Shown: positions 45,087-57,818 of the stretch, piece after piece
How positions within the stretch are numbered: the stretch's first letter is position 1
Layout: each line of letters opens with the position of its first letter
Assembly (NCBI GenBank): GCA_037042185.1
Contig: JAXQJY010000028.1
Location: forward strand, 496,001 to 560,000
Reading direction: 5' to 3'
Source: Sordariomycetes sp. S80-01Y
Lineage: Eukaryota; Ascomycota; Sordariomycetes
Length of the DNA stretch: 64,000 nt
Translations under genes and position numbers: made by a program
Notes under the pieces: generated by a model
What the model saw: the letters and a program-made list of their open reading frames with translations, nothing else
The model's database searches: none
Told to the model about the DNA's origin: nothing

Positions 45087-48000
45087 GGTGAAGACGAAAA
45101 GCAGTCTAGGTTGTCAGCACCATGGAGCAATAATGATCATGTGTTTGATGTGAGAATGGAAAAGCTCGGACTGCCTCTGACAAAGTACAGGAGCTCTGGC
45201 TTATGAGATGGTAGCTCTCAAGAGGCGACGACCCAAAGGGAAGATGTACTCACTGGTGTGCTAGGGTATTGAGAAGCTGTTGACGTCGACTGGAAGTCGA
45301 AAACAGATATGCAAGTAGTCGGAGTTGCTGTTGAGAGAGGGTGAAAAGTCAAGGAAAGGGGGGCAGGTCAGGACGGAGTCGGGAGGCCTTAAGTAGTGCG
45401 CCCGAACACAGCCCAAGTCTGGTCGAGCGACAGCCGGCACACGCAAGCTGAACGAATTACTCACTGCTAGCCTACCTTATCATCTCAACTGAACTACCAG
45501 GTGAAACACGCGAGAAATGAAAAGTGAATGACTAAATCCAGTTTATTGAATTGAGTCTTTGGGATGTTTGCAGCGGAAGTGATCGCTCATTTTCCCTTCA
45601 CCTGGGCTTGGTTTAGAGGATGCTGAAACTGGCTTTGTCTTTTCTGTGGACTTCTCAGAGCATGGTGTGATGAGAATCCTACTGAAGTAGATCTCCCTCA
45701 CCACAATTCCATGTGAATAATCTCGCAACTGTTTTCTGGTTCAAGCTTGTCTCTAGGACCGAGTCGAGGGAGCAGCAACAGTTACCTCGAAGATCTGCTG
45801 CTGGGCACCCGGCCCCATCCAATCAGGAACCTCTCTTTTTCCGTATTCTCCTGATTCTGAAAGACGGCGGCTAGTATTGATAACAAGTTGCGGCGCACCA
45901 ACTGTGGCATTGGGCACGGGCGTAAAGCAGTAGAGAACGGAGAAGGCCCACAATCTCCAATCCCATTTTCCAGTCATATCACCATCCGCCGGGTGGCTCT
46001 CGCTCCCGGAAGCCTCAAACATGAACGCTGTGGAATAGTTAGTATATTGATACTTCTGATGAACCGATACGGCTGGTTGTGGCAACCATATGGGCTGCTC
46101 CACAGCTTCAGTCCTGAATCATTGGAGGTACTAAAGAGATGAGCAACAAAATCAGTCCGGCTGCAGAAACTTCAGATACCCGGAATTAAGTGACGAGTTA
46201 TGCAGATGTTGGGTGTTGGGTCGCAAACACAATCCTCATCGCACAGCAACACAACCCTCTCAAACATGATTATACAACCACAACATGAGACGACGTTTTT
46301 GTCTTTGCAACCCCTGCTCTCAATGCTGCGTCCTTTCAATTAGAGATTATCAATTGAACGATTGTGTTTTCCTGTTTTGGTGTTGAAATACTTTCCAACC
46401 TGCGCGGCATCATCGACGCATCACCGCTTCACCTGTCGCGGCTGTTTGGGTAAAGTGGGTCACGAAAAGGGGCAATGAACTAGAGAAAGTAAACAAAGAC
46501 ACCGCCGTCAAGCGTTCCCATAACCAACTTCAAATAAGTATGGTTAAGATCCCAAAAATTTCTTATAAGATCAAGGAGGGCCCTCATCATAGTATGTCCC
46601 TCTATGATTGCTGTTGCCTCCGGCCTTGGTGTCCAGGACGCACCTTGACTCCTCCCTTTTAGGTCTGTTCGAATGCCTGGTTCGCAAAGCGATTAGATAT
46701 GTTTTGGCTTCCTTCTTGCCTCTTGAATTGAATGACCTTGTAGCAAGTTCACTACAGCATCGTGCGTGATCACAGCATCTCGATAGGGCTGAAAGAGACC
46801 GTCGACGAGCCACGTCCTGAAAATCCTAAGCGGTGTCCTTCTATCCCTCTCTGCTATTCTGTTTACTTCTCCCATTAAGATACGGCCTCAATGTCGGTGA
46901 TGTATGGCAGCTCTTGTGTACAACGAGACTTAGGTCGGGTTCGTGGATATGGAAACGATTTTGCTCGACTCCTTTAGTGATTGGAGCCCTCTACGTTTCC
47001 TTAAAGGTCGGCTTCGTCTTCGGATGGTCCTTGATCCTCGAAGCTATCGTTCATCCACGTCCTTAGCTTCATACTGGCTCCTGTGTCTCAAACAGTACTC
47101 GCTGTGACCGGTAGTTTCCTATGTTGAAGGTCCGAATGCTCTCAACTGAATGTCACATTGGTACAACGAAAGCCCAGGGCGTTCAACGGTACCACGCCAG
47201 GCCAATTCGGCAGCTTCTGCAACTTTTCTTGAAGACACACCCGTTCAAAAGATCATTCCGATCTGTCATGTTACAAGAAACCATCGATCGCGTAGTATTC
47301 CGCGTCGTCGATCTTCCTTCACTTATTTTGAGTCGTGTGACTGAGTTGGTAACTCGTCGTGCATATGTGATAAGTCGATTTTGCCCCCAGTCCTTGAGAA
47401 ACAGCTTTACGGTCTTCCGCGGCTTTGATCGTTTCTTGAGCTGCCGTAGAGCTATAGGGAGAGACGTCTTGGGGACGGGATAGGGGGTCTTTGTAGCGAG
47501 GGCTCATTCTTTCGGAAACACTGTACCATGTCAACGACGTCGTATTAAGATAGAGAGATAGCTTTTAGGCACAAGTGCTGTAGTCAGTACACCTCTGGGA
47601 GCCATCCAGCTCCTGCTCGCCCAGGGGCTTAGCCAGGACAGCCTTGTGACTTGACCACCTCCGTGTGCCCAGAATGTGCGTGTTCGGTCTCCAAACCCAT
47701 CGTGATCACAGTGCTTTCGTTTTTGGCACGAGTAGAGTCGACCGGTCGGGGGTCGAATTGTCGTTCGTGTCGGATCTAAACTGAGTCTCGTGAGACTTGG
47801 AGTCCTATTCAAGGCTTTGGCTGTCACTTTGTGGCCCTTGAAGGTAAACGACAAGAACGAGAGGAATTTGGAGCGGCAAACTCTTTGAGAACCTTGGGTC
47901 CCTGGGCGACAAACAAAAGTCGAATCTACCCCGAGGTCATGATGAAAGATACACAATCTCTTTGGCACACAGTATTCCCCATGGAATCTCAAAGGCGATT

Positions 48001-49178
48001 GCGGCCGTAGAATAGTGGCTGGACCTGGCTTGGGGATGTCGGATGGGGACTTTGGGAGTACCCGGCGTTCACGCAGCAGCAGGCGGAGCGCGTAGACACA
48101 GCACAGTTTGTGAGATACAAGTACAAATGTGCCCTTGTCAAAATTTCCCACGCATAGATGATTGCCTTAACTGTGTTTTGGAGCCTAAAGTTCGTGGTGT
48201 CTGACACATGACCAAGCTCTTGAACCACCCACATAGGTGCTCATACATATCTCAGGGCTCCTGTGGACAAACATAGTTCAAGGCATCCTATGTCTACTGA
48301 GTGGGTCTGGGATATTTTGATGCATCGGGCTGGGTTTCTGACGTTGTCAGTGGCTATGGCCCAGTGGCCTTGTGTTCTCTTCAACCACTGGGATCGAACA
48401 CTACAAGGCCACGACATGCCTCCAAAGATACATTGAAAGCCCTCGATCCATCTTCGTGTCTCACAATACCCATATTCATGTATACTATACTCATGAACGC
48501 CCAGGATTGGCATTGTAGTCAGTAAATACGACCGGGCCCGGGACGGACATAGTGGCCCTGCTCTCATAGGCTTCATCTTGATTCTCATGCATCTTTTGCA
48601 TTAAGTTTCACAGTCCTAATATTTGAACGGTGTGTTTGAGTGTGTTTGACCTTAGACTGGGCAGGCTCGCGCCTCTGGGCTGCGTGTGCTTTGCTGCCGG
48701 CGAAGGGTTTTCACCCCCTCTACAGCCCTCCTTCTTCACACTCACTCACCATCCACTACTATTTTGCGTAGCTTTTTACGCTGTTGGACTTGGGTAAGTC
48801 ATCAGAGAAACTTCAAATTGGTATGTTCACTGTCTTCTCTTGGTGCAGAAACATCTTTTCTCTACCCCAACCGAAGATCCTGGACCGGTTTCTGTGCAAG
48901 TTCTTTCCAACACCGCGTTTGCAAACTTGGAGGGCAAGCTTCCACGGTCTGCTTCACTCCTTCTGCCCTCTCAAGAGCCTTTATTTAAACACAGTTACTA
49001 ACTCCACATCCCCAGCTTCAACCGTGCCTCGCTGCCTTCAGGCTCCAGAAGCTTTCTCGAGTCACACACAGCCCAAGTCGAGTCACCTCCCACCACTGTG
49101 GACACTCAGTAAGATCTGTCCGTTTAATAGCTCCTATTTTGGTCTCGAGGCATCTCTGCTGACTCTTTTCCCCCAGTT
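45087..49178. other. Long gene-poor gap inside the array
   Basis: 4.1 kb. Apart from a possible small minus-strand gene at 45753-46022, no protein, tRNA or transposon was recognised. The segment just before 49179 looks like a long 5' leader: a candidate UTR intron with GTAAGA donor at 49109 and a TTTTCCCCCAG acceptor ending at 49176, two bases before the ATG. Confidence 0.45.
45753..46022 (-). CDS. Possible small gene (90-aa open frame after a strong acceptor)
   Basis: Open frame MFEASGSESHP...AAPSTRS with normal composition, starting 5 nt after a textbook intron end (TACTAACT branch and CCACAG acceptor at 46027-46044 on the minus strand). Two more possible splice sites lie upstream (TTTAG acceptor near 46132, donor GTATCT near 46180). 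A spliced reading TSNDSGLKLWSSPY joins in frame to AFMFEAS, but no start codon was found further up, so this may be the 3' end of a gene with unrecognised 5' exons, or a remnant. No domain recognised. Confidence 0.33.
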   Translation of the reverse strand: MFEASGSESHPADGDMTGKWDWRLWAFSVLYCFTPVPNATVGAPQLVINTSRRLSESGEYGKREVPDWMGPGAQQQIFEVTVAAPSTRS

Positions 49179-49979
49179 ATGCCTCCTTTCCCCGTTACCG
49201 AGGGAAGTTACAAGCTCAACGAGCACGAGCAGCGTTTGGTGCACGCTGTTCTGTCGTCGATGCCCAAAAGACCTGAAGTCGACTGGGAAAAGGTCGCCAG
49301 ACTCCTCAAGCTCAAAGATGGCAAGTGCGCTAGGGAGCGCTGGCGCCAGGTCTCTTCGAAGCACGCATGGGCTGGCACGACTGCGAAAGAATCCAACACT
49401 CCTGCTGCTGGTCCCGTTGCTGCCTCCGCCGAATCCCTCAATAGCCACTCTTCTCCTCTTGAATCTTCCAACCGTGGAACTCGCGGGTCTCCCGCTCGGG
49501 CTCGCGGTTCTCGTTCCGATTCAGGCATGAGTAGGCCTGCTCGCAACAACCCTCACGCACCTTCTGACGCCCTCATGGCTCGTCTCCGCGCTGCAAAGAA
49601 GGATCGAGTCAGCAAGAACACCAATACCAACAAAGAGATCAAGGCGAAGACGGCCACAAAGAATGTCAAGCCTGATTTTGCTGCCGTCAAACCCGAGCCT
49701 ACCGTCTACCACGTCAAGAGCGAGTCCAATTCCGATGTTAAGATAGTCGGGGTTAAGAATTCCAAGCCTGATTCTGATGTGGAGGAGATCCAGAAAGAGG
49801 AGTCTGGTTCTGGTGGAGATCTCGTCGAGGTCGACAAGGAAGAGCATGAGGGATTCAGGCGTGCCATTGCTCTAGAGGAAGAGTCCGACTCCGAAACTGA
49901 GGATGATCCCACCCGTTCTGGGACTTCCAACACAATCCCTGGCTACATGGACTTCTCCACCATCACCCGCAAGTCTTAG
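49179..49979 (+). CDS. Myb-like-module protein, array member 3 (266 aa)
   Basis: Single exon. The shared module is at residues 10-65: LNEHEQRLVHAVLSSMPK, VDWEKVARLLKLKD, then CARERWRQVSSKHAW, the member most like a classical Myb/SANT repeat with three Trp-containing helices. The tail is Ser/Arg-rich (GSPARARGSRSDSG), then Lys/Asn-rich, with repeated KPEP/KSES/KPDSD segments and a Lys-Val motif VKIVGVKN. The acidic C-terminal part (EEESDSETEDDP) ends MDFSTITRKS. A candidate intron lies in the 5' leader (49109-49176). Probably nuclear; function unknown. Confidence 0.8.
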   Translation: MPPFPVTEGSYKLNEHEQRLVHAVLSSMPKRPEVDWEKVARLLKLKDGKCARERWRQVSSKHAWAGTTAKESNTPAAGPVAASAESLNSHSSPLESSNRGTRGSPARARGSRSDSGMSRPARNNPHAPSDALMARLRAAKKDRVSKNTNTNKEIKAKTATKNVKPDFAAVKPEPTVYHVKSESNSDVKIVGVKNSKPDSDVEEIQKEESGSGGDLVEVDKEEHEGFRRAIALEEESDSETEDDPTRSGTSNTIPGYMDFSTITRKS

Positions 49980-51283
49980 TCCTTTCAAACCGGCTATACC
50001 GTGTTGGCTCCATGGCTCTCAGTTTTTGAACGGGCTCACGTTCTATCATGAGGAGTTTGGAGTTGAGGGGTACTGGCGATGGAGATTGGGTTATGGGGCG
50101 GTGCGGTTGGATTCGAGGATGCCGGGCGAAAGCGTCTCAAAGAAAGGGGAAAGCGCTGGAAGATCCAAGAAAGACCTAGGGTCCGAGCTATTCTCCAAGA
50201 GCTCCTAATCCTTGACCAACTGAGTGAAGAGAGTTTCGGTAGATTTCATGAGGACGGATTGAGTTGATGGCCCTTGACTAGGGCTTCGATAGTACCAATG
50301 CCGCGACATAATGCAAAAGAGCTGTCTTCGCAATCCGCGTCTCCTCTTATGACACCATCGGGTCAGAGGTAAACTCGATGTAAGTTTTCAGAGACTTCGA
50401 AATAACCGAAGAAAATACACCGTGTAGTACTCGGCCATCGACGTGAAGTGTATGATACAACATGGGCCCCTCGGGCGATAGCACAGGGACCGAGAAGAGG
50501 AGCCCTTTCATGGATGTTGTGCAGAGCCCAGCTTATTGTCGTTTGAATATTTGAAGATCGGCAAACATAATTGTCTATACTGTTGTATTGTCTACCGTCA
50601 AAGAGCAGATTTGCCTAGGGAGCCTTTAGAGAGTTTGCTTCCATGTAGTCAAAACGGGCCAGACAGGCCAAACAAAACATAAGCCTACGAGTGTTCATCA
50701 GACTTCTTAGGCATTTTATAGACATTCAGTCGATTTGGTTACTACAAGCTGTTTTCTGATCGAGACAATATGAGCAGTTGATCAGCGAGACATGGACTTT
50801 AAGCCTCGCTTCATCGCGTCTCAACACCTCTGGACAGCTTCATTTCCAATAGAACAGCAGTCTCACCTGAACCGACTCAAAAAATTTCTAAGCTCCAATG
50901 ATCACTACTTTTTCTCTTTTAGAAATCTGTCTCATGTGTCGTGCAGCTTCTAGTAACAGGCCTCGTCATTCCATGTTAGACAGGTGTGTGAGAAGCTTGA
51001 AGCTGTGAGTCTAGATGGGGTGCACTTCCACCGAGTCGATCACATATCTGTAAAGATTCTTGTTTTTAGCGGACATACGTCTCGCTCATCGCAACTTCTG
51101 CTCATGCTAGTTTTGTCTGTCCTTCCAAAGCCATGATTCAATCCTTGTGTGCCCCTGTGTATCCTCCTCAAAGTCCGCATATTCTCCGTAGACGCCAGCA
51201 AAATTATCCATAGAGACAACGCTCAAGTCATCAGATCGTCCAACCTCGATGCGAAGCGGAATCATTCTAGCTCACCGACTCAA
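49980..51283. other. Convergent intergenic region inside the array
   Basis: 1.3 kb between the stops of array members 3 (plus) and 4 (minus). No gene or repeat family recognised. Confidence 0.5.
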
Positions 51284-51958
51284 CTAGAACATTGGCTCAG
51301 GTGACATGTTCACGAACTGGTCCATTTCGTCCTGAAGCTGGGCATTGGCTTCGGCGTCGTTTGCATCCTCACGCTTGACCCTGGTGTTGGACTCTTGGAC
51401 GTTCTCCATCTTCACTCGGTCACCAGACTCGTCCGTGAACTCTCCCTTGGTCATTTTTCTGCCCTTGACCGGGGAGCTCTTCTTGACCTTGGAGTCCATG
51501 GTCGGTGTACGCTTCGTGGGGGTTTCTTTGTTTCTGGCAGAAGCCTTCTTGGTGGTTGTCTCGCATATACCTAGCTTGCGCTTGACCTGGCCGAAGCGGA
51601 CCTGTGGGGAATTGCGTGAGCTGGCTTGTTGACGAAGGAAATGATTCCTAGGTCCCCAGGGGGAAATCTGGGATTCAAAGATCGGGTGTTTCTACGGTAT
51701 ACACGATACGACGGATGTATAAGAATTGGATGGATGAGAAAGAGAAAGAGAATCCAGCTGAGATGGAAGACATACCTTGGCAACTTCGGCGTTCTTGAAG
51801 CCATGTTCAGCGGCGACGCCAGCCCAGTCAACGTCGGCCTTGCTCTTCATGTTCTTCACAATGAAGAAGAAGAACATGGCGTCTTGGTTTGAGGGCACCT
51901 TGCCATTGGGGGTAGTGCCGGGGGTGCCCTTGCTGGGAGTTGTCTGCTGATTGGCCAT
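51284..51958 (-). CDS. Myb-like-module protein, array member 4 (166 aa)
   Basis: Exons are 51958-51776 and 51601-51284, giving 166 aa; the intron of 174 nt is long for this genome. The shared module spans about 22-75: NQDAMFFFFIVKNMKSK, then VDWAGVAAEHGFKNAEVAK, then VRFGQVKRKLGI, with the intron inside it. The N-terminus is Thr/Pro/Gly-rich. The tail holds TPTKRTP and SSPVKGRKM repeats, then acidic sequence (DANDAEANAQLQDEMDQF) ending MSPEPMF. The WAGVAAEHGFKN segment aligns with FTAVAETLGITS of array member 2, making these two the closest pair. Function unknown; likely nuclear. Confidence 0.8.
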
Positions 51959-52819
51959 CTTGATTACCAGGGGTCAGCACAGGAGCCCAGCGAGAAAGAC
52001 CAGAGAAAATGAATCTGACCTTGTGAATGCAAAGATCACTTTGATCAGGACCTGCTTCTGTGCTTTGCGAAGATAGTCAAGTGGTCGGTTGTTGGCTGAG
52101 GCGAGGAAGCGGAAGCGTGGGGTGGAGGAGCGAAGTGAAAGGTAGCGTGTTGGGGTTCAAATAAATAGCAGCGCGGGCCAAATACGGAGGCGCGAGTGAG
52201 TTGCGTGCTAGGCTTTGGGCGCTTCCTTTGCGGCCAGTGTGTGCGTGACTCCCCTAAAGCTCAGACGGTCGTGAGAGTGTTGGCGAGCAGAGTCAGCTGC
52301 AACTCACCTGTCCTATGAGAAGATCTATTCCGAGCCTCTGGAGATTGTCTGCGGTGTCTCGTGTAGAAACATAGGTAGGATAGAACAGGGAGGCCTCAAT
52401 TGCCCAGGGAGCCAGGATCTGGTCTATTAGCATCACTGGCTCACTTCAAGGTTGAATGTGAAGAAGAGTAGGGTCATAACCAGGGAGCCAGCAAGCACGA
52501 TCATTTGAAATTTTCGAGAGACTCTCATTCTCGCTGCAGTAGACGATATCTCGCCCTAAGTATAGTACATCAAGATTCCCTTCCGAACAGCCCAACCAAC
52601 GCTAGAAGCAACACCAGCCATCGAGTATTCCCAATCTGAAGGGTGACGGCAACCGTAAATCGTCATAAGGTCATAATCAATGGACATGAAAAAAATAAGA
52701 AATCTAAAAACGTGTGCCTAAACCCTTCGTCGTTTTGAGTTTGTATTAGATGAGGAAGCAGAGCTGATCCCTGACACGTGCGCTGTTCCCATGTTGGAAT
52801 GCAAGGAAACCTTCGGGTA
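51959..52819. other. Intergenic region between array members 4 and 5
   Basis: 860 bp between two minus-strand genes, no gene seen. Confidence 0.45.
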
Positions 52820-53498
52820 TCAAAAGGGGTGTTGAAGGTTTTCAATGCTCCAATCCTCAAGGGGTGCAGTTTGCGTGTCATGAGTAAAGGTGCTGATGTC
52901 GAAGGTTTCGTCGAAAGCGGACAGTTCGTGATGGGGAGATTGCAAACCCGCCGATGGATTCATGAAGTCGAGAGAAGGTGAGAAGGCCGCGTGAGGACCC
53001 TCTACGTGCTGAGGGTTGACAGCAAGAGCCGACGCCATGTCATCACTGCAGGGCGTGAGGAACCGAGCTGAGAAGTCGTCGCGGTTGTCGGACAGGTAGG
53101 GCGAGGTTGTCGAGGCAGGCGAGTAGTGTGACATCGAACCTGGCCCAGTGAACTCCGGCTTGATAGGAGTGCCATCAGCAGCGTACTTGACAGATCCGCC
53201 CTTTGTTTTCGACTTGGAGACGCGAGACTTGCTCCCGCTCTTGCTCTTTGAGGGGCGGTTCTTGTCGTCGGAGACTGTGGCTCGGAAGCGAGAGTAGCGC
53301 ATCCTGGCAGCATGGCCATTGGAGATGGGCTCGAGAAGAACAGGATCGGCAGCAACAAGGTTCCAGTCAATCTAGTCAAGTCAGAAGAGAGACCTCAAAG
53401 TGGCAGGATCAGTAGGGAGAACCTACGTCTTTGAGGTTCTTCTGCTTTAGAATGGCGAAGAGGAAGCGAGCCATGGCGTTGTCGCTGTTGGGAGACAT
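52820..53498 (-). CDS. Myb-like-module protein, array member 5 (207 aa)
   Basis: Exons are 53498-53427 and 53371-52820, giving 207 aa; the 55-nt intron has a CTTGACTAG end and lies in the module. Shared module at residues 6-60: NAMARFLFAILKQKNLKD, then IDWNLVAADPVL, then GHAARMRYSRFRATV. A Lys/Ser-rich stretch follows (SKSKSGSKSRVSKSKTKGG), then a Ser/Pro/Asp/Phe-rich C-terminal half without Lys (SPYLSDNRDDFS, FDETFDISTFTHD), resembling an activation domain. The head resembles members 2 and 4 (I/V-D-W followed by VAA). Function unknown. Confidence 0.78.
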
Positions 53499-55940
53499 TT
53501 TGAGGATGATTGTGATTGAGGACTGGTGTCCAGCGTTAGTCTCTGTTCGAACGGGAGTTGACGAGATGTTTGGACCAATTTGTAGACGGCGTGAGGCTGC
53601 AGGCAACCTTCGCCTTCGACGCGCGGGGGGATACATGTGCTGTCAGGTGACTCACCAAATACGAATGCGGAGTAAGGTTCGCAATAGATGTTGGATGGTA
53701 TTCACGGCAACCAAAGCTGCAGCTCTGGCGGCAATATCGTGAATGGGCCGGATCAGTTGCGTGGCATGTGCAAGTAGGTGATGTGTTGGTGGGGATGGAA
53801 GCGACGCAAGCGATGAGGCGGAAGATGGATGAGGCGGCTGGTGATGAATGGCTGACGATGGAATGAATGGGAAGATGGAAGAGGCACGCAAGATGACAGG
53901 AACCTCAGGCCGGCAGACTGGAGGCGTTGGATGAACTTATACGCAGTTGCTGCCAGGAACAGGGCGCACAGTAGCACAGTGCAAGCAGGGACTAAAGAGG
54001 CTGCATATGGGATGGGCGAATCATGTCTGAGATCATGGTGGATATGCCCCGTGGTTGCCTGGCGATACGGCGACAAGGGTCTAAATGTGGTAAGCTGCGT
54101 TTGAGAGTCTGGAAGAGCGGCCGAAGTCGACAGTGTGGGGGAAGCCTTATGGTGGGCGATTTGGGCGGCGCAGCGATCCGCGACACCGTGTAAAGTGGTT
54201 CCACAGCACCCCTGCGGCTGCTGCATCCTCTTTACTTGTGTGCAAATGTCCGCCGATTGCCAGCAGCTGGCCGTATCATGTTTTTCATTGCTTTTGCCAT
54301 TGAATGCTACAGGTCTAGATGAACCATGTCATTTTTCTCTCATTTAGAGACCGTCGCTTTATTCGTTGTCGTTGCTGAAATTTTGAGTTTGAGATGCGCG
54401 GGATCTCTGCTCCTCGGCTCGATTCGACAGGCCGCAGCAGGGCTGTGACTCATGCAGCAGCCATGGAGTCGCATTGCATCCCGAGGAAAAGCAACGGGCG
54501 CCAGCGATTCGATGGCCTCGTCGTGGTTTGCTTGCCTGTCATGTTAAGAAACGATTCGATCCAGCTATCTTAATTCTATTTAGATATCGAAGCCGCCAGC
54601 GCTGCTGTCCTGATTCACACGAGGTCTCTTCAATCGGCCCAGCTATCTCGCCTTGTCGCAGGATGCGGCGGCAAGTGCCTCAATTGTTGGCAAAAGGACC
54701 GCTGATAACATCAGACGCCATTCCACCGCTGACGGACAGACCCCCTTGCACAAGCTCGAGTCCCTGGCAGGTTAGCGACAGGGCGGTGGGGATGTTGATT
54801 TGCGTTTGACCGACGTTTTGGGTGCCGTTGGGCTGGTGCGAACGGCAGCACAAAACAACCAACTCAGCAACTAGATGTGCTCAAACGCTCTGGAAAATTG
54901 GTGAATGTACAGAGACCACTCAATAAAGCCATTGATAAGTTTTCTGAACTTCTCACGGTCGCAGCGACAGATGAAATGGCGATTGTCGTGATGGGGGGGC
55001 ATGGGATGAAGTCACTGCGGTGGCCGAGACGCGCCGGGGCGCGAATTTTCTTGCACTGTGCATCGAGTCTCACGACCCCCGCCGCGCCAGCTTTACACGT
55101 CAGCACGTGATCACTTCTTTGGACTGGGAAGTGGGGCGCTCACTGCTGCCTGATGGCCTGACTGTCGAGGCACGACTCTTCGATACAACAGGCGGTCTTG
55201 AACTTGATAGAGCCTCGTCGTCGTCGGAATGACCATGTTGCTTGCTGCGACTGAAATCTTTGGGCGTTTACGGTCTTGCTTGCTGCACACGTTTTGACAT
55301 GATGAACGTGTTGGTACCTTCCATGTCACGAATATTACAATTCCCAGGCATGGCAGACGGCGAAAAGAGTTGGGGGAAATTGAACAAGAAAGATTATAAC
55401 ACATATCATTCAATGTCTGTCACCATTATTACTCGTACGCAACCGTCATCTTGTAAGTCCCCATCAATACAGGAGAGGCCCAGGCTTGCCCAGGGTAGCA
55501 TCAGAAGCTGACTAAGGCACCTTTCAGATGCCAGACGGGAACCTTTGGAAGCGATGACACCTTTGGGCCGTTCTGGCCTCAGGCAATAACCCCACTCAAC
55601 AACCAATCACAGCTCGCCAAAAGCAACTGAGGGAGCCCAGTCGCCAGGTCCCGCGAAACCTCATGATCCCACTCTTCTGTTAAAGCTTGATGGTCCAGCA
55701 TCAGCAACACCAGCCTCAACTGCCTGACCATCAGCACTCACGGCATCGACATCCAAAGTTGTACTCCAGGTCAATTTCGACACACTTTCTCTTTCAGATC
55801 CTCAATCTACAACCTTGAGCGCTTTCCGTGTCAGCCTCTCAGCTCAGACACGTCCTCCTTAGCATCCCGCTGCCGGGACATCAACAACACGTCTTAACAT
55901 CCGCTCAGTCGCGTCGCATCTCACCATTGAGCTCTCAGTC
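53499..55940. other. Divergent intergenic region inside the array
   Basis: 2.4 kb between array members 5 (minus) and 6 (plus). GATG/GAAG-rich near-repeats occur at 53790-53885. Short frames lack splice or domain support. The 200 bp before 55941 are CT-rich, as expected of a leader. Confidence 0.45.
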
Positions 55941-57243
55941 ATGAACAACAAGAATTGGAATGACCGCGCCGACAAAGACCTGTTCTTTACCATCCTCTCG
56001 GTCAAGAACATTGGTGTCATCAGCGGCTCGGAATGGGTGACAATTGGTAACCACATGAGGTCGATGGGCTATGGCTTCACCAACGAGGGCTGCCGGTGAG
56101 TCTCGCGTTCTCATACTTCTTTTCTTGGCATTCTCGATTCTATCTTGAGTTCGACAATCAATTCAACACCGCGACGGCCATTTTCCGCGACTTTTCACGA
56201 CAACTGCTCACGAAACTCTGCCCGCCCCAAAATTGTTGCTGCCAGGCGGCCTCCCATGAGGCACATCATGGCATGGAGGCCTCACGGCATCATTTCGTTT
56301 TTTTGGCCGCTGCCAGGCTTGAGAGTCGCGATTTTCTCTCACATTCCCGATTGCGCCATCACGTGCCACCCCCGGCAGCACCTCACTAACATGAACGCAG
56401 GCAGCATTTTCAGGGCCTCAGGCGCGCTCAGAACAAAGCCGACTCCTCTAATGGAGGCTTGACGGAAAGTGTGAGGAAAGTCGACCCGACAATGAACCCC
56501 ATTACTCGGCGTCCCGGTCCTGGGAGAGGCCGGCCTAAGAAATCTAGCGTCGGCATAGATGGTCAGGAACCCCCACCGACGCCAATCGATGCGCAGCCGG
56601 TCACCAACCAGGAGCCCGCCGAACCTACACACGATCCAGCCTTGACACAGCACCCTCCACATCAGTATGAACAACAGCCGTCACCACATCAGCCTGGACA
56701 CCCGCAGCCGCAATACCAGCATCAGCAGCCTCATCTTCAGCAGCACCCTTCTCAGTTTCCTCTTCAACAAGCTGGCCAACATCCCCAATACCAAGCTCAG
56801 CAGTTCCCGACCCCGCCTCAACAGCCACAACAAGGGACGCCTCAGCAACAGGCTCATCAATCTCCTCAATTGAGTCGGACACCTCAACCCCAGCAGCATC
56901 AGCACATCGTACCGCAGCCTATGCAGCCCCCCCAGCATACTCCTGGACCAGAAACCACGCAGACTGGCACGCCTGTTGCTGAGCCGCTACCCTTGGAGTC
57001 TGAGGACGGCGAAGGCGAAGACGATGATGGGCCCCCAATCAAGCGCCAGAGGATGGAGAGTGAAGACGACATGGACCAACACAATTCCCTGGAAGAAGAC
57101 CCTGTGCTGGCCCTTGCAAACGCTAACAATGGCAACGGAGGTTCCGATTTCAATCACGATGACAATGAGTTAGTCACCTGGCCCAAGAATTCTGTTGGAA
57201 GAGACTGACACTTTTGGGTAGATTTAACTACGGCGAAGCTTAG
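55941..57243 (+). CDS. Myb-like-module protein, array member 6 (314 aa, Gln-rich)
   Basis: Exons are 55941-56095, 56401-57168 and 57222-57243, giving 314 aa. The first intron is long (305 nt) and in phase 2, directly before the codons for QHFQGLRRAQ. Module at residues 10-62: ADKDLFFTILSVKNI, SEWVTIGNHMRSMGYGFT, NEGCR then QHFQGLRR. A basic GPGRGRPKK (AT-hook-like GRP core) follows at about 89-97. Residues about 125-220 are very Gln/Pro/His-rich and low complexity, prion-like. The acidic C-terminal part contains IKRQRME (NLS-like). The last intron (GTTAGT donor, GACTGACAC branch) gives the ending NEFNYGEA; without it the frame ends NSVGRD. Function unknown, probably nuclear. Confidence 0.78.
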
Positions 57244-57818
57244 GACCTGAACGACGACAAGCTTCTCCGCACAGCGGAAATGCTCTTAACTATCTGACGC
57301 CAACAGACGTGTGACAACGGAATATTTCTTTAGCCTCGGAGCTTCCTCATGGTTACGGATGGATTATTGGTGTTCTTAAGGTACGGCATTTCTCTGTTCT
57401 TGTGGGTTAAGTCAGAAAAAGACGCGGAGTTTGTGCTGGGAGCGAGGAAAGGGCTGGTTCTACTTGGGAGTGTTTGGCGTGGTCAGCAATGCGATTTAAG
57501 GCAGTTCAGACAGCAATCTCGAGCGTTTACCAACACCCCTTTTTCGGACTCGCCCCACCTGGTCACTAGCCTGCGGTACTACTATAGTAGCCACTTGGCC
57601 TGCCTATAAAATTGATGGCGAATAGGGTTGCCCGTGCCGGGTTGTGCTAGCCTGTTACTCCCACCTAGTACTTAGCAGTGCAGTCTCGTGTTCACCTCCG
57701 CAATCTGATTCTACTCTCCTCCCTCAACCATCCCCAATCGGCACCGATACACCGCCATCGCATCCAACTCGAAACATTCACCCCACTACCTCACAGTCCA
57801 TCTTCCCGACCGCTAAAG
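57244..57818. other. Intergenic region between array members 6 and 7
   Basis: 575 bp; 3' flank and CT-rich leader of the next gene. No other signal. Confidence 0.45.

Noticed and set aside
53753-54226. 157-codon minus-strand frame with one hydrophobic stretch
   Set aside because: Low-complexity His/Pro/Ser composition in a promoter region, no splice or domain support.
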